This document shows, piece by piece, positions 25,401 through 37,334 of a stretch of 46,138 bases of DNA. The stretch is from Haplosporangium gracile. Taxonomy: Eukaryota > Mortierellomycota > Mortierellomycetes > Mortierellales > Mortierellaceae. Under the pieces are notes generated by a model that saw only the letters and a program-made list of their open reading frames with translations, was not told the DNA's origin and searched no databases. The position numbers were made by a program, and so were the translations under genes. Numbering within the stretch: position 1 is the first letter of the stretch; every line of letters begins with the position of its first letter. The DNA is taken from the NCBI GenBank assembly GCA_015499985.1, contig JAAAUF010000237.1, forward strand, positions 1-46,138, written 5' to 3'.

Positions 25401-28400
25401 TCTGACTTCCCCATGGGCCCTGAGCAGATCGAGAACTACATTTCCAAGCGCCTCGTCTTCTCGACCATCTGGAGTTTTGCCGGAGACTCCAAGCTAGAGC
25501 TTCGCACCCGTCTCAGCGACTTCGTTAGGGGAGTTACTACAATCGATTTGCCCGAGATCGCCAACATGTCGATTATCGACTTTGATGTCAACATCAACTC
25601 GGGCGGATGGGTTCCATGGCAGGCCAAGGTCCCCGTTGTCGAGATCGAGACCCACACTGTCGCCGAGGCCGATGTTGTCATTCCCACTATCGACACTGTT
25701 CGCCACGAGGAAGTTTTGTACTCGTGGCTCTCGGAGCACAAACCCTTGATTCTTTGCGGTCCTCCCGGTTCAGGAAAAACCATGACCTTGTTCAGTGCTC
25801 TGCGTAAGCTCCCCGAGATGGAGGTTGTCGGCCTCAACTTCTCGAGTGCCACTACTCCTGAGCTGATCCTCAAGACTCTCGAACAGTACTGCGAGTACCG
25901 CAAGACTCCCAACGGTGTGTTGTTGTCTCCCGTCTTGTTAGGTCGCTGGTTGGTTGTCTTCTGCGATGAGATCAACTTGCCTTCCATTGACAAGTATGGT
26001 ACCCAGCGCGTCATCTCGTTTATGCGTCAGCTGGTTGAGTGCGGTGGATTCTGGAGAACCACCGACAAGTCCTGGGTCAAGTTGGAGCGTATCCAGTTTG
26101 TTGGTGCTTGTAACCCTCCCACCGATCCCGGCCGTATCCCTCTTACCCATCGTTTCCTTCGTCACGTTCCCCTTGTCATGGTCGATTATCCCGGAGAGAT
26201 TTCTCTCAAGCAGATTTACAGTACATTCTGCCGTGCTATGCTCAAGGTTGTTCCTTCCCTGCGCGCTTACTCTGAGCCTCTTACTGCTGCTATGGTCGAG
26301 CTGTATCTCAGTTCCCAGTCGCACTTTGTTCCCGAGATGCAGGCCCATTACATCTACTCTCCCCGTGAGTTGACTCGCTGGATGCGTGGTATTTTTGAGG
26401 CGATCAAGCCTATGGAAACTCTCAGTGTCGAAGGATTAGTCCGTATCTGGGCTCACGAGGCACTCCGTCTCTTCCAGGATCGTCTTGTTGCCGAGGAGGA
26501 GCGCAAGTGGACTGACGATGAGATTGATCGTATCGCGCTGAAGCACTTCCCCGGGCTCGATCGCGAGGCGGCTTTGGGCCGACCCATCTTGTACTCGAAC
26601 TGGTTGTCTAAGTACTACGTTCCTGTCGACCGCGAGGAGCTCCGTGACTACGCCAAGGCTCGTCTCAGAGTTTTCTACGAGGAGGAGCTGGATGTACCAT
26701 TGGCTCTTTTTAACGACGTCTTGGATCATGTCTTGCGTATTGATCGTGTCTTCCGACAGATGCAGGGTCATATGCTGTTGATCGGAGTCAGTGGAAGCGG
26801 AAAGACAACCCTGTCTCGTTTCGTTGCCTGGATGAATGGTCTGAGCGTCTTCCAGATCAAGGTCCACAACAAGTACTCTGCTGCCGATTTCGATGAGGAT
26901 CTTCGTACCGTTCTTCGTCGCTCTGGTTGCAAGGGCGAGAAGGTATGCTTCATTCTGGACGAGTCCAACGTCCTCGACTCTGGATTCCTGGAGAGAATGA
27001 ACACCTTGCTCGCCAACGCCGAAGTTCCCGGTTTGTTCGAGGGTGATGAGTACGCTTCCTTGATGACTCAGTGCAAGGAGGGTGCCCAACGCGACGGTTT
27101 GATGTTGGACTCGAGCGAGGAGCTTTACAAGTGGTTCACTCAGCAGGTCATGAAGAACCTCCACGTCGTCTTTACGATGAACCCGCCTGAGGGAGGACTC
27201 GCCTCTCGTGCCGCCACTTCGCCTGCCTTGTTCAACCGTTGTGTGCTTGATTGGTTCGGAGACTGGTCCGATCAGGCCTTCTTCCAGGTTGGACAAGAGT
27301 TCACCACCAGCTTGGATCTTGATCGACCCAACTACAACCCACCTCACAAGTTCCCTGTAGTTTACCGCAACCTCCCTGCCGTCCCCTCTCATCGCCACGC
27401 CATTATCAACGCCTTTGTCTACGTCCACCAGTCGCTCTACGAGATCAACGCCAAGCTCAGCAAGCGCAGCGGAAAGCGTGGTTATGTCACTCCTCGTCAC
27501 TACCTGGACTTTATCCGCCACTACGTCCGCTTGTATAACGAGAAGCGCGAGGATCTGGAGGAGCAGCAGCGTCATTTGAACGTTGGTCTGGACAAGCTCA
27601 AGGATACCGTCGTCAAGGTCGAGGAGCTTCGAAAGAGTCTGGCGATCAAGAAAAACGAGCTCGAGGTGAAGAACCGTCAAGCCAACGAGAAGCTGCAGAA
27701 GATGGTTGCGGATCAGCAGGAGGCCGAGAAGAAGAAGGCCACATCCGTCGAGATCCAGGGTGCTTTGGAGGTTCAGAACCGCGAGATTGCCCGTCGCACA
27801 GCCGTCGTCATGGCCGATCTTGCCAACGCGGAGCCCGCTGTTTTGGAAGCCCAGAAGGCTGTTACAGATATCAAGAAGCCTCTGTTGACCGAGGTTCGTA
27901 CCATGAGTAACCCTCCCGAGGCTGTCAAGATGGCCATGGAATCTGTTTGTACCCTTCTCGGCAACCGCCTGGAAGGCTGGAAGACTGTCCAGGGTATTAT
28001 CCGTCGCGAGGATTTCATCTCCAGCATTGTCAAATTTGACACCGAGCGCAACATGACCCCCTACATGCGCGAGAAAATGAAGGCCGAGTTCCTCAGCATG
28101 CCCAATTTCAACTTTGAGACGGTCAATCGTGCAAGTAAGGCCTGCGGACCCTTGGTCAAGTGGGTCATTGCTCAGGTCAACTACTCTGAGATTCTGGACA
28201 GGATCGGACCCCTTCGTCAGGAGGTTCAGGAGCTTGAGTCGAGTGCCCAGATGACCGTCTTGAAGGCGTCGAGTATCGAGAAGATGATCGCGGAGTTAGA
28301 GAACAGTATCGCTACCTACAAGGAGGAGTACGCCGTTCTAATTTCGGAGGTCGGATCTATCAAGAACGAGATGGAGCGTGTCAAGTCTAAGGTCGACCGC

Positions 28401-31276
28401 AGTGTCACTCTTCTCGAGTCGCTCTCGTCCGAGAAGGTGCGTTGGGAGGCTGGAAGCCATTCGTTCGATACCCAGATGGCCACCACCGTCGGAGACGTCC
28501 TCTTGTCTTCGGCTTTCCTGGCCTATGGCGGTTACTTTGACCAGCAGTACCGTGAGATCCTGTTCCACAAGTGGGCAGACCACCTCGCCAAGGCTGGTAT
28601 CCAGTTCAAAGCTGATATTTCACTTGCCGAGTACCTTTCGACGGCCGACAATCGTCTTTCTTGGACCGAGCACTCCCTTCCCGCGGATGATCTCTGTGTG
28701 GAAAACGCTATTATTCTGGAACGCTTCAACAGATATCCTCTCATCATCGATCCTTCAGGACAGGCGACAACTTTCTTGTTGAACGAGTATAAGGATCGCA
28801 AGATTACAGTCACCAGTTTCTTGGATGACTCTTTCCTCAAGAATCTTGAGAGTGCCCTTCGTTTCGGTAACCCTCTGTTAATTCAGGATGTCGAGCACTT
28901 GGACCCCATCATGAACCCCGTCCTGAACAAGGAGCTTCGTCGCACCGGAGGTCGTGTCCTGATCCGCCTCGGCAATCAGGATATTGATTTCTCGCCCGCA
29001 TTCACGCTGTTCCTGTCGACCAGAGATCCCTCCGTCAACTTTCCTCCAGATGTGTGCTCTCGGGTCTCGTTCGTCAACTTCACGGTTACCAGGAGCAGTC
29101 TCCAAAGTCAGTGCTTGAGCAAGGTGCTCAAGGCCGAGCGTCCCGATGTCGATCGTCGCCGTGCCGACCTTATCAAGCTGCAGGGAGAGTTTAAGGTTAA
29201 GCTGCGTCACTTGGAGAAGTCTTTGCTTCAGGCGTTGAACGAGTCTAAGGGCAACATTTTGGACGACGACAAGGTCATTGGAACCTTGGAGACATTGAAG
29301 CGGGAGGCTGCGGATGTCACACGCAAGGTCGAGGAGACGGAGGGTGTCATGCAGGAGGTTGAGCAGACGACCGCCATCTACACTCCTTTGGCTCACTCTT
29401 GCAGTTCGATCTTCTTTGTCATGGAACAGCTGAACCGTTTGCACCACTTCTACCAATTCTCACTCGACTTTTTCTCGGACATTTTCAACTTTGTGCTGCA
29501 CGACAACCCTGCGCTCAACGGCATCAAGGATCATGGACAACGTCTTGATATTCTCACCCGCGACCTCTTCAGTGTCTCGTACAGGAGAGCCAGCCGCGCC
29601 TTGTTGCACGACGACCACATCACCTTTGCGATGTTGTTGACCCAGATCAAGATCCGTGGAACCCCTTCTCAGGCTGACGAGTCGGAGTACGACTTCCTGT
29701 TGAGCCCCGACTCTAACCCCACTGGCGAAATCACTGCTGCTTTCACTGAAGAGCAGAGAGTCTCCAGGACGCACGATTTTTCCAAGTTGGCGGCTTTCAA
29801 GGGCATGCCTGACCACATTAGCAACAACCCTGAAGTGTGGTCCAAGTTCTGGAGCGACTCTCGTGCTGAAGCCCATGTTCCTATCTTCTGGGAGACATCT
29901 GAAGCTGATGGTAATATTTTCTTTGCTGGCTCTTTTAATCAATCATTTATTATGCACTTCCAAGGAGTAGTTTTAGAGACAAAAACATACTAATGCTGTA
30001 CTCTTCATCTCCTTGCAAAATAGCTATCAACGAATTCAAGAAGTTGCTGGTGATCAAGTGCTTCCGTCCCGACCGTATGTTGGCCGCGACGTCCAAGTAT
30101 GTCGACCATGTCTTTATGCCCAACTTTGCCAGTACGGCCGAGTTGGATCTCACCAAGTTAGTCCAGGAGGAGGTCGAGGCTTCGACCCCCATCTCGCTTT
30201 GCTCCGTCCCCGGGCACGATGCCGCTTACCGTGTCGACAACTTGGCTCAGGAGCAAGGAGTTCGTCTTGCTTCGGTTGCTATGGGATCTCAGGAGGGTAT
30301 CAGCTTGGCTGACCAGGCGATTGCGTCGGCTACCAAGACTGGAAACTGGGTTTTGTTGAAGAACGTCCATCTTGCCCTCNNNNNNNNNNGTCAGCTCGAC
30401 AAGCGTCTCCACAGCTTGAAGGCCCACTCCAACTTCAGATTGTTCCTGACCATGGAGACCAACCCCAAGGTACCTGTCAACTTGCTCCGCCTCTCGCGTG
30501 TCCTCATGTTTGAGCCCCAGCCCGGTATCAGGGCCAACTTGCAGGAATCTCTCCGAGGTATTCCCTCGACTCGTCTCAGCAAGGGCCCAACCGAGCGTGC
30601 TCGTCTCTACTTTATGGTCGCTTGGTTGCATGCAGTTGTTTTGGAGCGTCTTCGCTATGTGCCTCTTGGATGGACCAAGGCATACGAGTTCAACGACTCG
30701 GATCAGGATTGCGCGTTGAGCACAATCGATATCTGGCTGGACACTGTCGGCTTGGGTCGTGCCAACGTCTCACCCGACCGCATTCCTTGGGACGCCGTCC
30801 GCACGTTGCTGAGCCAGTCGGTGTATGGTGGTCGTGTCGACAGTGATGCGGATCAGCAGCTGCTCGAGAGCTTTGTCAACTCTTTCTTCAGATCGGAGTG
30901 CTATGACTTGAACTTTAAACTGGTCGAGTCGAGCGCTGATGATGAGGCCGGACTGGTCGCACCCGAGGGTACCAAGATGTCCCAATTCCTCGATTGGGTC
31001 AACGAGTTGCCCGAGCGTGAGCCTCCTACCTGGTTGCGTCTCCCTGCCACCGCTGAGCGTGTCCTTTCGACTCATAAGGGTAAAATTTTTAATCCATTCC
31101 TGACTGTGAATAATCCTGTCTTTTATGATCCTACACGAAGGTTGATGTTCAAGTATACTAATAACCAATCGACATTTTTGTGTATTTTTTATTTTTTATT
31201 TTTCTTAGCTATTACCATGTTGTCGAAGGTCAAGAAGATCAAGAGTCTCGTTGACGATGACGATGACGATGTTTGA
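16499..31276 (+). CDS. DYN1: Cytoplasmic dynein 1 heavy chain
   Basis: 14 exons: 16499-16751, 17133-17450 (acceptor could be 17148), 17544-17668, 17772-18009, 18123-18215, 18318-18444, 18542-20114, 20211-20675, 20780-21416, 21513-24255, 24358-24813, 24929-29910, 30024-31079, 31209-31276; about 4377 aa, normal for fungal dynein. The tail (1 to about 1400) includes [19 protein letters not shown]-loops of the ring are GPAGTGKTE (AAA1, about 1944), GPSGSGKS (AAA2, about 2248), GPPGSGKT (AAA3, about 2620) and GVSGSGKTT (AAA4, about 2960). Stalk coiled coil and microtubule-binding domain lie around 3150-3500 ([19 protein letters not shown] upstream). The C-terminus ends in an acidic run DDDDDD before V-stop. 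It is the minus-end-directed motor for nuclear positioning and vesicle transport. Met4 is an alternative start. Ten Ns at 30380-30389 hide 3-4 conserved residues. Confidence 0.97.
30380..30389. other. Ten undetermined bases (N) inside dynein exon 13
   Basis: The Ns fall in the conserved block that reads KNVHLA before and QLDKRLHSL after. The reading frame is kept across exactly ten Ns, and the number of hidden codons equals the spacing seen in other dyneins (five residues between HLA and QL). So the gap behaves like masked bases of true length rather than an arbitrary scaffold gap. Confidence 0.95.
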
Positions 31277-31522
31277 GAACGGACGATGTTGAAGATGATT
31301 CTGTACAGAAGAAGAGAACGAGTTTCATAGTGATTTTTAAGCAAACGTAAGTAGCTGAAAGGAAAAAAAAAAGTAGCAATATCGAGTACAAAGAAAAAAG
31401 AATTTTGTATCCTGAAATCGTCCTTGTTGCAATCGTCCAGTTTGTCGCTATTATTGTTGTTTGTGCATTTTTGTGATCATCGAAAGTAAGGGTGTGAAGC
31501 GGTTGAAAGATCGAGGGAAGCT

Positions 31523-33316
31523 CTATTCATCCATTAACTCGCTCTCTACTTCTTCTTGACCGTTGTCGTCTTCTTGGTGGTGGATCCTGTTGCAACAGCC
31601 TAAATGTAAATCGTTCAAACAGCATTTTAATATCAACTCTCCAGTTCGCCATACTGATATCACAGAAGAAAATAAAGTCGTCCGTGTTGATGAAATATTC
31701 GTACCCTGCGCATCAAGCCAAGATCATCAAGTGCATCGGCATCGATAGCAAGCCATTTGGCGGCAGGCGGCTGACTGGCCTTCTTCTTGGAGTTCTTGGC
31801 TCCAACATCGTTGTCTGCTCCACGCTTCCTGAGCTTGCGGGTTTGGTGAGCTCGTGATGTTGGCTCCAAAGCAAAGTCTACAATTATTAGAAAATGCATA
31901 TCAGTTAAAGCTCCAAGGCAAATGTTGATGTACAAAAAGTTGAAAGTGACGAAGAAGCTCCAGAATTCAATGGGTCTCGTACCATTTGTGATGTCGAGGT
32001 TCTCCTTGTCGTCTCTCAAAGCTCGTCGTTTACTGTCAATGACCGCCAGCATCTTCTCTCTCAGGCCTTCGCGCTCGTTCTACAAACATTATCATTGTAA
32101 AAGAAAACAATGATTTGGATCAGTCCTGTCATAGAAACATCTTTAACTACTCATCGTTTGCACAAATGGTACGGCAATACGACAATCATCGTGCCAAGTG
32201 ACGACTCACCATGTATTCTTCCTCTGCCATTTCTGTCTCCAGTTCATAAGCTCCTTGCGCGCATTCAAACTGGTAGTCCCGATACAATCGTGCGTTTGCA
32301 ATCGCCACATTTCGTGCATCCGCCAAATCTTCTAGCTGATCATGAAAGTCGGGATGCGCACCTACATTGAAAGAATGAAGAGTACAAAAAAAATCAGCCC
32401 CTGTTATCGAATTACTTGCTCGAACCAATTTGATCCGTAAACTTAAAAATGATTGTTTGTCTCCAGCGTTACCGTTGAGGATGGCATCCATCTCTTCCTT
32501 GTATCTCGCCATCTGGTAATTGTAGATGCTATTTCAAAGTAGAGAAAGCAGATGTTGTTAGCAAGCTTGATTCTGTCAATGACCAGCAATTTCACTTCAA
32601 GAAAAGGAGGTGGCGCGGACGTACGTTTGCTTGTTGTCTTCAAACTCCAGTTCCAGTTTGATAAGTCGTTCCTGGAATTCGCGTCGACGTTTTTCCACAG
32701 TACTCTCACGCGCCTCGAGTGCTATATTTGAAGTAAAGGACAAGTACAAAAAAGACATTGTTGGTTAGTAAATTAATACAAGGTCCAACGACATAGATTC
32801 ATAGACGGTAGCACAACGCAAAAGAGTCCCAAAAAAAAATTCCACAAAAAATCAAAATGAAAAAAAACATAGTTCAATGAATGGTGAGCAAAAGACAACC
32901 GACTTACCATCGGACGAGGCGTCAAAGTCGTCTCCAAGAAGGCTCCGACCGTCCTCCTCATCGTACTCCATCGCTCCGTCAAAGGCCGAGTCATGCTCAT
33001 CCATTTCAGAAATGAACCCTCCTCCAGCAATGTAAGAGTCCTCGCTCTCCGAGTGTGCGTCTCCGCCTGCTGCTGCTCCTGAGCTCGTCGCGGCACTACC
33101 GGCAGCAGCGGCTGTCGAGGCGGCGATAGAAGCAGAAACAGAGGTGGCGGAGGAGGAGGAAGGTTGTTTGCTTTGACTCCGAGCAGCCTTGGAGTTTCCA
33201 TGAGTTGAAGGTCGCTGGGATCGGGCGACAGAGCTCTTCTTCATCGTTGAGCCTGAAGCGTTGCCGTGATGTCTTGATTCTGAGGCGGACGAGGCCGACT
33301 TTTGTGTGGGTGGCAT
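31523..33316 (-). CDS. Sds3-like subunit of the Rpd3/Sin3 histone deacetylase complex
   Basis: Seven exons: 33316-32908, 32721-32625, 32528-32473, 32361-32210, 32079-31983, 31877-31705 and 31600-31523; 353 aa. Residues 1-95 are low-complexity Ser/Ala with basic stretches, then comes an acidic segment (SESEDSY, EYDEEDGRSLL). Residues about 137-255 form the Sds3/BRMS1-type coiled coil: LEARESTVEKRRREFQERL, then IYNYQMARYKEEMDAILNG, HPDFHDQLEDLADARN, and NEREGLREKMLAVIDSKRR. A basic region with KNSKKK and the C-terminal block KWLAIDADALDDLGLMRR follow, then a short acidic tail ending LMDE. Members of this family hold the Sin3 corepressor together and support deacetylase activity in the nucleus. 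It could equally be the Dep1/BRMS1 branch; the family is clear, the exact orthologue is not. Confidence 0.8.
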
Positions 33317-33676
33317 TTCCTCGTTTTGTTGTTTGTTGTTATAGGTGAGTGAGTGTGTTGTGGCTCTATTCAGATAGAGCGAGGTTAGTCTGTGAGTGTG
33401 TGAGGGCGTGTCTCCGTTGTTGGTGTTGTTGGGCGTAGCTTGGGTTGGTTTAGGGGTGGAGAGGATGGGAAGTTGATTCCTGGGTTTTTGTGAAGGATAG
33501 AAGTGGAAAGAGGTGATGGACAGGCACAACGAGGGCTGCAATAAAAGGGTACGATGGCTTTGTCCTCGTTCGATTTCACAGTCACGAGTTGCATTGTCTT
33601 TTACCCAAAAGCGATTTTTTTATTTTTGAGCTAAGCGCACCAGGCTGGACCTGGACGCACACACAGGCGAAGCGTT
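33317..33676 (-). promoter_or_regulatory. Upstream region of the Sds3-like gene
   Basis: 360 bp between the Sds3-like start and the stop of the same-strand TPR gene. On the coding strand it is rich in CA, CAA and CTC triplets (CACACTCACTCACC, then AACAACAAACAACAAAACG directly before the ATG). No TATA box recognised. Confidence 0.4.
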
Positions 33677-34865
33677 TTACTCTTCGCCATCTGCCAACTC
33701 CTGAATCTTGGGGGCAGTGCCCGACCAGCTTGAGGTCTGGTACTCCTCTTCCCGGATAACCTTGGGTGGCTTCTTGTTCGTGTTGGCGCTGTTGATCTTC
33801 GAGGCAAGAGTGGGTTTTGATTTAGGGGTAGTTTTGACCGCAGGAGTCGAGGATGTGGTCGAAGAAGTGGTCGTAGTCGTAGTGGGGGCAGAAGCAGATG
33901 TAGCATTCTCTGCTGAGTCTTCGTGGTCGGGGTCGGTGTTGGAGATGATCCTGCCTCGCGACAAGAATCCGCCCATGGTCTTGCGCTGCTTGTCATCAGC
34001 ATCCTTGCTCTTCTTCTTCAGCTTTTCAAGCTCAGCCTTGACTCCAGGAACTATTAGGTAAAGAGTAAATAATAATCAGGGTTAATACATTGATAAATTG
34101 ACCTCCCATCAATAAACTTACTGACCAGGAAGCATAAACAATAAGGAGTCGTCAGTATTACGACAAATGACAAAAGTGTTTACCTTTCTCGCCCAAGGCG
34201 TTCAGGTCAGCCTCAGCACCAGCAAGGTTGCCTTCGGCAAGCTTGGCCTGAGCACGACGGAACTTGGCCTTGACATTGGTAGGGTCGTGCTTGAGAGCAG
34301 TGTCGCAGACCTCTATCGCACGCTTGTAGTTGCCGTTCTTCAGATGACACGCGCCCATGTTAGAGTAGACGACCGCCAAGTTGGTCTTGATCACGTTCTT
34401 CTGGTCGTCTGTCGCCATACCCGTCTGGGGCTGCATCGCTGACATCATGGGCATTCCCGACATTTGATTATCCAATCCGCTCAGTCCCAACACAGCCTTT
34501 GTCGCATATCGTTGTTAAAAAGTGAAAAAAGAAATGTGGTTAGAAGCAGCGTGGTAATTTCATGACGCGTCCTTCGAAACAAAAGGCCTCCTTGTTGCAC
34601 GTGTGGTATCTTACCAAGTGGTAGTGTGTCAAAGCTATTGTTTCCGGAAAAGAGAACAACGACAAAAAGATAACGTTAGTTCAAGTAGTAAGAGGTAAAC
34701 GTTTGGCGACTGAATCGGGATGAAATTCGATTCTCATTCCGGCAGAGTATTGAAGTACTGTTGTGTTGGCTTCCTACCTTTCTTAATGTCGCCGTTCTTG
34801 AAGGCTTCGTTGCCCTGATCCTTGCTTGCTAAGGCGGTAGTCATCTTTTCCTGAATTCCCGACAT
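33677..34865 (-). CDS. Tetratricopeptide-repeat protein, TTC9-like
   Basis: Four exons: 34865-34778, 34634-34615 (only 20 nt), 34496-34184 and 34050-33677; 264 aa. The first TPR helix (SKDQGNEAFKNGDIKKAL, then THYHLAVLGLSGLD) is followed by a Met/Gln/Pro loop, and further TPR helices cover about 70-130 (NLAVVYSNMGACHLKNGNY, RAIEVCDTALKHDP, AKFRRAQAKLAEGN). The layout with a GLD motif and a loop between helices of TPR1 and TPR2 resembles TTC9 proteins and immunophilin-type TPR cochaperones. After LKKKSKDADDKQRK and GGFLSRGRI comes a Thr/Ser-rich linker and an acidic end (KIQELADGEE). The usual role would be Hsp90/Hsp70 C-terminal peptide binding; this is inferred from the fold only. The microexon is supported by frame and by completing the TPR helix. 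Confidence 0.75.
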
Positions 34866-35763
34866 TGTTTGTGTATTGATGTTGATGTGTTGTTGTTGGT
34901 TGTTGGTGGAAGGGAGGATGAGATGCTGAGGAAAAAGCGAAAACGTTGGCAAGGGTCAAACGGTAGAAGTATCTCGAAAAAGGGAGGGGTGACTGCGAAT
35001 GAATGGAGGCGCACATCACGCCGGAGCAAGATTGTGAACCACAAGGCGTGAAAGGTTTGCCCACGCCACCAAAAAGCGGCGCCTTCGGGCATAAGTGTAT
35101 ACACTCACTTTCATATCTTTCGTCTTCGCTCTAGACCAAGGTTTGGCAGCAATAAAAGGCCGCTTATGCAACAAAATAACAAGCGAGCTCGAAGGAGGTG
35201 ATTAAGCCAGGCGATACTGCTCCCCTCTGTTCCCAGAGACAGTCCTCCCCGCAAGCTCTCCTACACCATTCGATGATTCAGTGCAATATCCTTCTTTTTC
35301 ATTCAGATATCGCCTGCATGAATACTTGCGAAGTCTTTTCTCTCCCGGAAGCATAGGAGCATTTCTCGCTCCAAACGAAGTGTACACACCAACGGTCGTC
35401 CTCCAAAAAAATACAACGCCAGGTGGCCAGTTCCACTTTAATTCTATACCTTTCACGCTGATGCCTCTCCATCACAAAAGAACAAATACACCTGTGGACT
35501 AAAAGGGCAGGCGCAACGTGATCCTTAAGTTCAAAGAATAATGGTCCAACAGTACAAGCATTGCGTACCCCTCTTACAAATGCTCATTTTTAGATTGCTT
35601 TTGTTTTTTGTAAAATTGAATGCGGCGTGAACGCCTGCTATTTTTTATTACGAGTTATAACGAGAGAAAATTATACAGGGTGTGGAGGGGATGTTTGGAT
35701 GAACAAACAGTTCATCAGTTCCCGGGATGATCTTTCCTGAGGTGGTGAGTCTCCCGGGCATGA
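34866..35763. other. Intergenic region between the TPR gene and the Pmp3-like gene
   Basis: About 900 bp. Nearest the TPR gene it is a C/A-rich leader (on the coding strand CACCAACAACAACAC then CATCAACATCAATACAC). Open frames of up to 93 codons overlap in several frames but none has a recognisable domain. The end near 35764 is the 3' UTR of the Pmp3-like gene. I see no RNA gene here. Confidence 0.5.
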
Positions 35764-36430
35764 TTAATATCTAAAGAGAAACAATGAGTTAAGGGAGGCG
35801 CGTTATTAGCTTGGTGAAAAGACAAAAAATGAACGCGCATAGGGTGCATTATTGAAAAATGAAAGAGACAAGAACAAAAGGAGCCGCAGACTTACTTCAG
35901 AATGATGTAGAAGGCGTGGATGATACCTGGAAGGCCGCAAAGAAAAAGGAAAATAATTAAGGACGAGTTAGTGGTGTTTGAGTCTTGGCGCCAGTCGGTC
36001 TTGGTTATCGAGGCATCAAAGAGTCAAGTAGGCACTTCAAAAGAACAAGACATACCGGGAATGAAACCCAAGATGGTCAACAAGATATTGATGAGGAGGT
36101 CAACTCCGATTCCACGCTATACATAGGAAAACAAAAGAGAAAGACGAGAAGTTAGCCGGCTGGACAGCGAGTATCTGGACGTGGGAAAAAATGAAAGAGG
36201 CGCCGAGAGCAGTGTCAAGTAAAAGCGATACGAGGAAGGGAGAAGTAGAGAGGGTGTATATATGTCCTTTCAAGTGTCGGTATCGATTTCGATGTCGCAA
36301 GTGTTGTGCTTGAGTGTTTGAGTGTTTAAGTCGCTCAGTGTGTGCGTGAGTTTACCTCGAGGAGAACTCCCAGAGGGGGGAGGATGACGGCGAAGATGAA
36401 CTTGAAGATATCGGAGCAGGTAAGAGCCAT
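35764..36430 (-). CDS. PMP3: Pmp3/Sna-family plasma-membrane proteolipid
   Basis: Four exons: 36430-36356, 36116-36056, 35926-35896 and 35770-35764; 57 aa, the normal size of the family. Two hydrophobic segments are visible, residues about 9-24 (FKFIFAVILPPLGVLL) and about 29-53 (VDLLINILLTILGFIPGII), with the family signature PPLGV...G.....LLINILLT.LG.IPG.IHAFYI. The terminal exon contributes only 7 nt and yields the usual ending LKY-stop; reading through instead gives a stop after LK. Pmp3 proteins sit in the plasma membrane and affect membrane potential and cation tolerance. The intron-to-exon ratio is high for so small a gene. Confidence 0.95.
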
Positions 36431-36504
36431 TGTGAAAGTGTTTTTTGAAGTTGTGCGTGTGTGATAGATAAATGAAGAAGAGAAAAATAAATGAGCGCAC
36501 TTGT

Positions 36505-36515
36505 CCCTTTTTATA
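36505..36515 (-). promoter_or_regulatory. TATA box of the Pmp3-like gene
   Basis: TATAAAAAGGG on the minus strand, about 80 bp before the ATG at 36430, with a leader containing CACACGCACAACTTC in between. Good match and good spacing. Confidence 0.65.
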
Positions 36516-37334
36516 CTGTTTGCTAAAAGGCTGACCTCATTTCGTGTCATTTCTGGATTCAATGCAAAAAATAACAACGGGACCAATTCCAAGGCGCTCT
36601 GGTCACGGTTTCATCATCATTGTCGCGCGAATTTCTCGCTGGGCTAAGTGGCTAAAACGAGCGAATGATTGGCGACAGACGTCAAAGGCAGTAAGGAGAA
36701 AATACATATTCGTTTCTTTTATCGGGACCATATTCTTCATCTCGTCTTCTTCACTTGCAGTCCTCTCGAAGACGACATCGTACGATGAAATGCCAGTTGT
36801 TTCCCTTTAAAAAATAAACGGAGTTTGTCACTTCGTGTTCTTCCATTTGTTGGCTTAGCGCGCGTATCCTTGATTACAACTCGAATTAGAACAAAGAAGA
36901 AAAATAATTAAGCATTTGTTATTGAAAACGATGAGAAGATGTCTGTTCTTTATGTCCACCTAGTCAAAAGAAGGCTGTCGCAGGAGGCTACGCCCGTTTG
37001 AATTCTTATTTTTTGCCATACCCTTGCACAACAATAACAAGAAAAGGACGCCGAGACATTCCAGGGCGATCGATCGAGGTAACCTAGGTTGATGTTGTTG
37101 GGATGAACAGATGGCGAATTGATACTCCTTCTGGCCATTCGGCTTGGATGCGACAGGGCTGTAGTAATTGACGGATAGAGGCCTTGAAGGGGAATCACAC
37201 AGCCTGCTGTCCAAGTCGAACACAAACAATCGAGACTGATGTGACTTGCTCCTCCTATGAGGCTAGAAATAACAAAAAAAATAACAATTTAGCCAACAAG
37301 CCAAAAAAAAAAAAAAAAAAAAGTACTCGCAACC
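36516..37334. other. Intergenic region Pmp3 / Tad2 (divergent)
   Basis: About 820 bp between two divergent genes. It includes an A-rich stretch with a run of about 19 A at 37304-37322 immediately before the Tad2 start. A minus-strand open frame of about 90 codons at 36950-37229 has no known domain and no paralogue here. No RNA gene recognised. Confidence 0.5.

Noticed and set aside
21566..28583. Long minus-strand open frames opposite dynein (up to 414 codons)
   Set aside because: Antisense shadows of a codon-biased gene; no domains and no splice logic.
35202..35502. Overlapping 73- and 84-codon frames on both strands
   Set aside because: No family resemblance and no paralogue; left as intergenic.
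36950..37229. Minus-strand open frame of about 90 codons between Pmp3 and Tad2
   Set aside because: No recognisable domain, no plausible promoter, and several frames overlap; chance is more likely.
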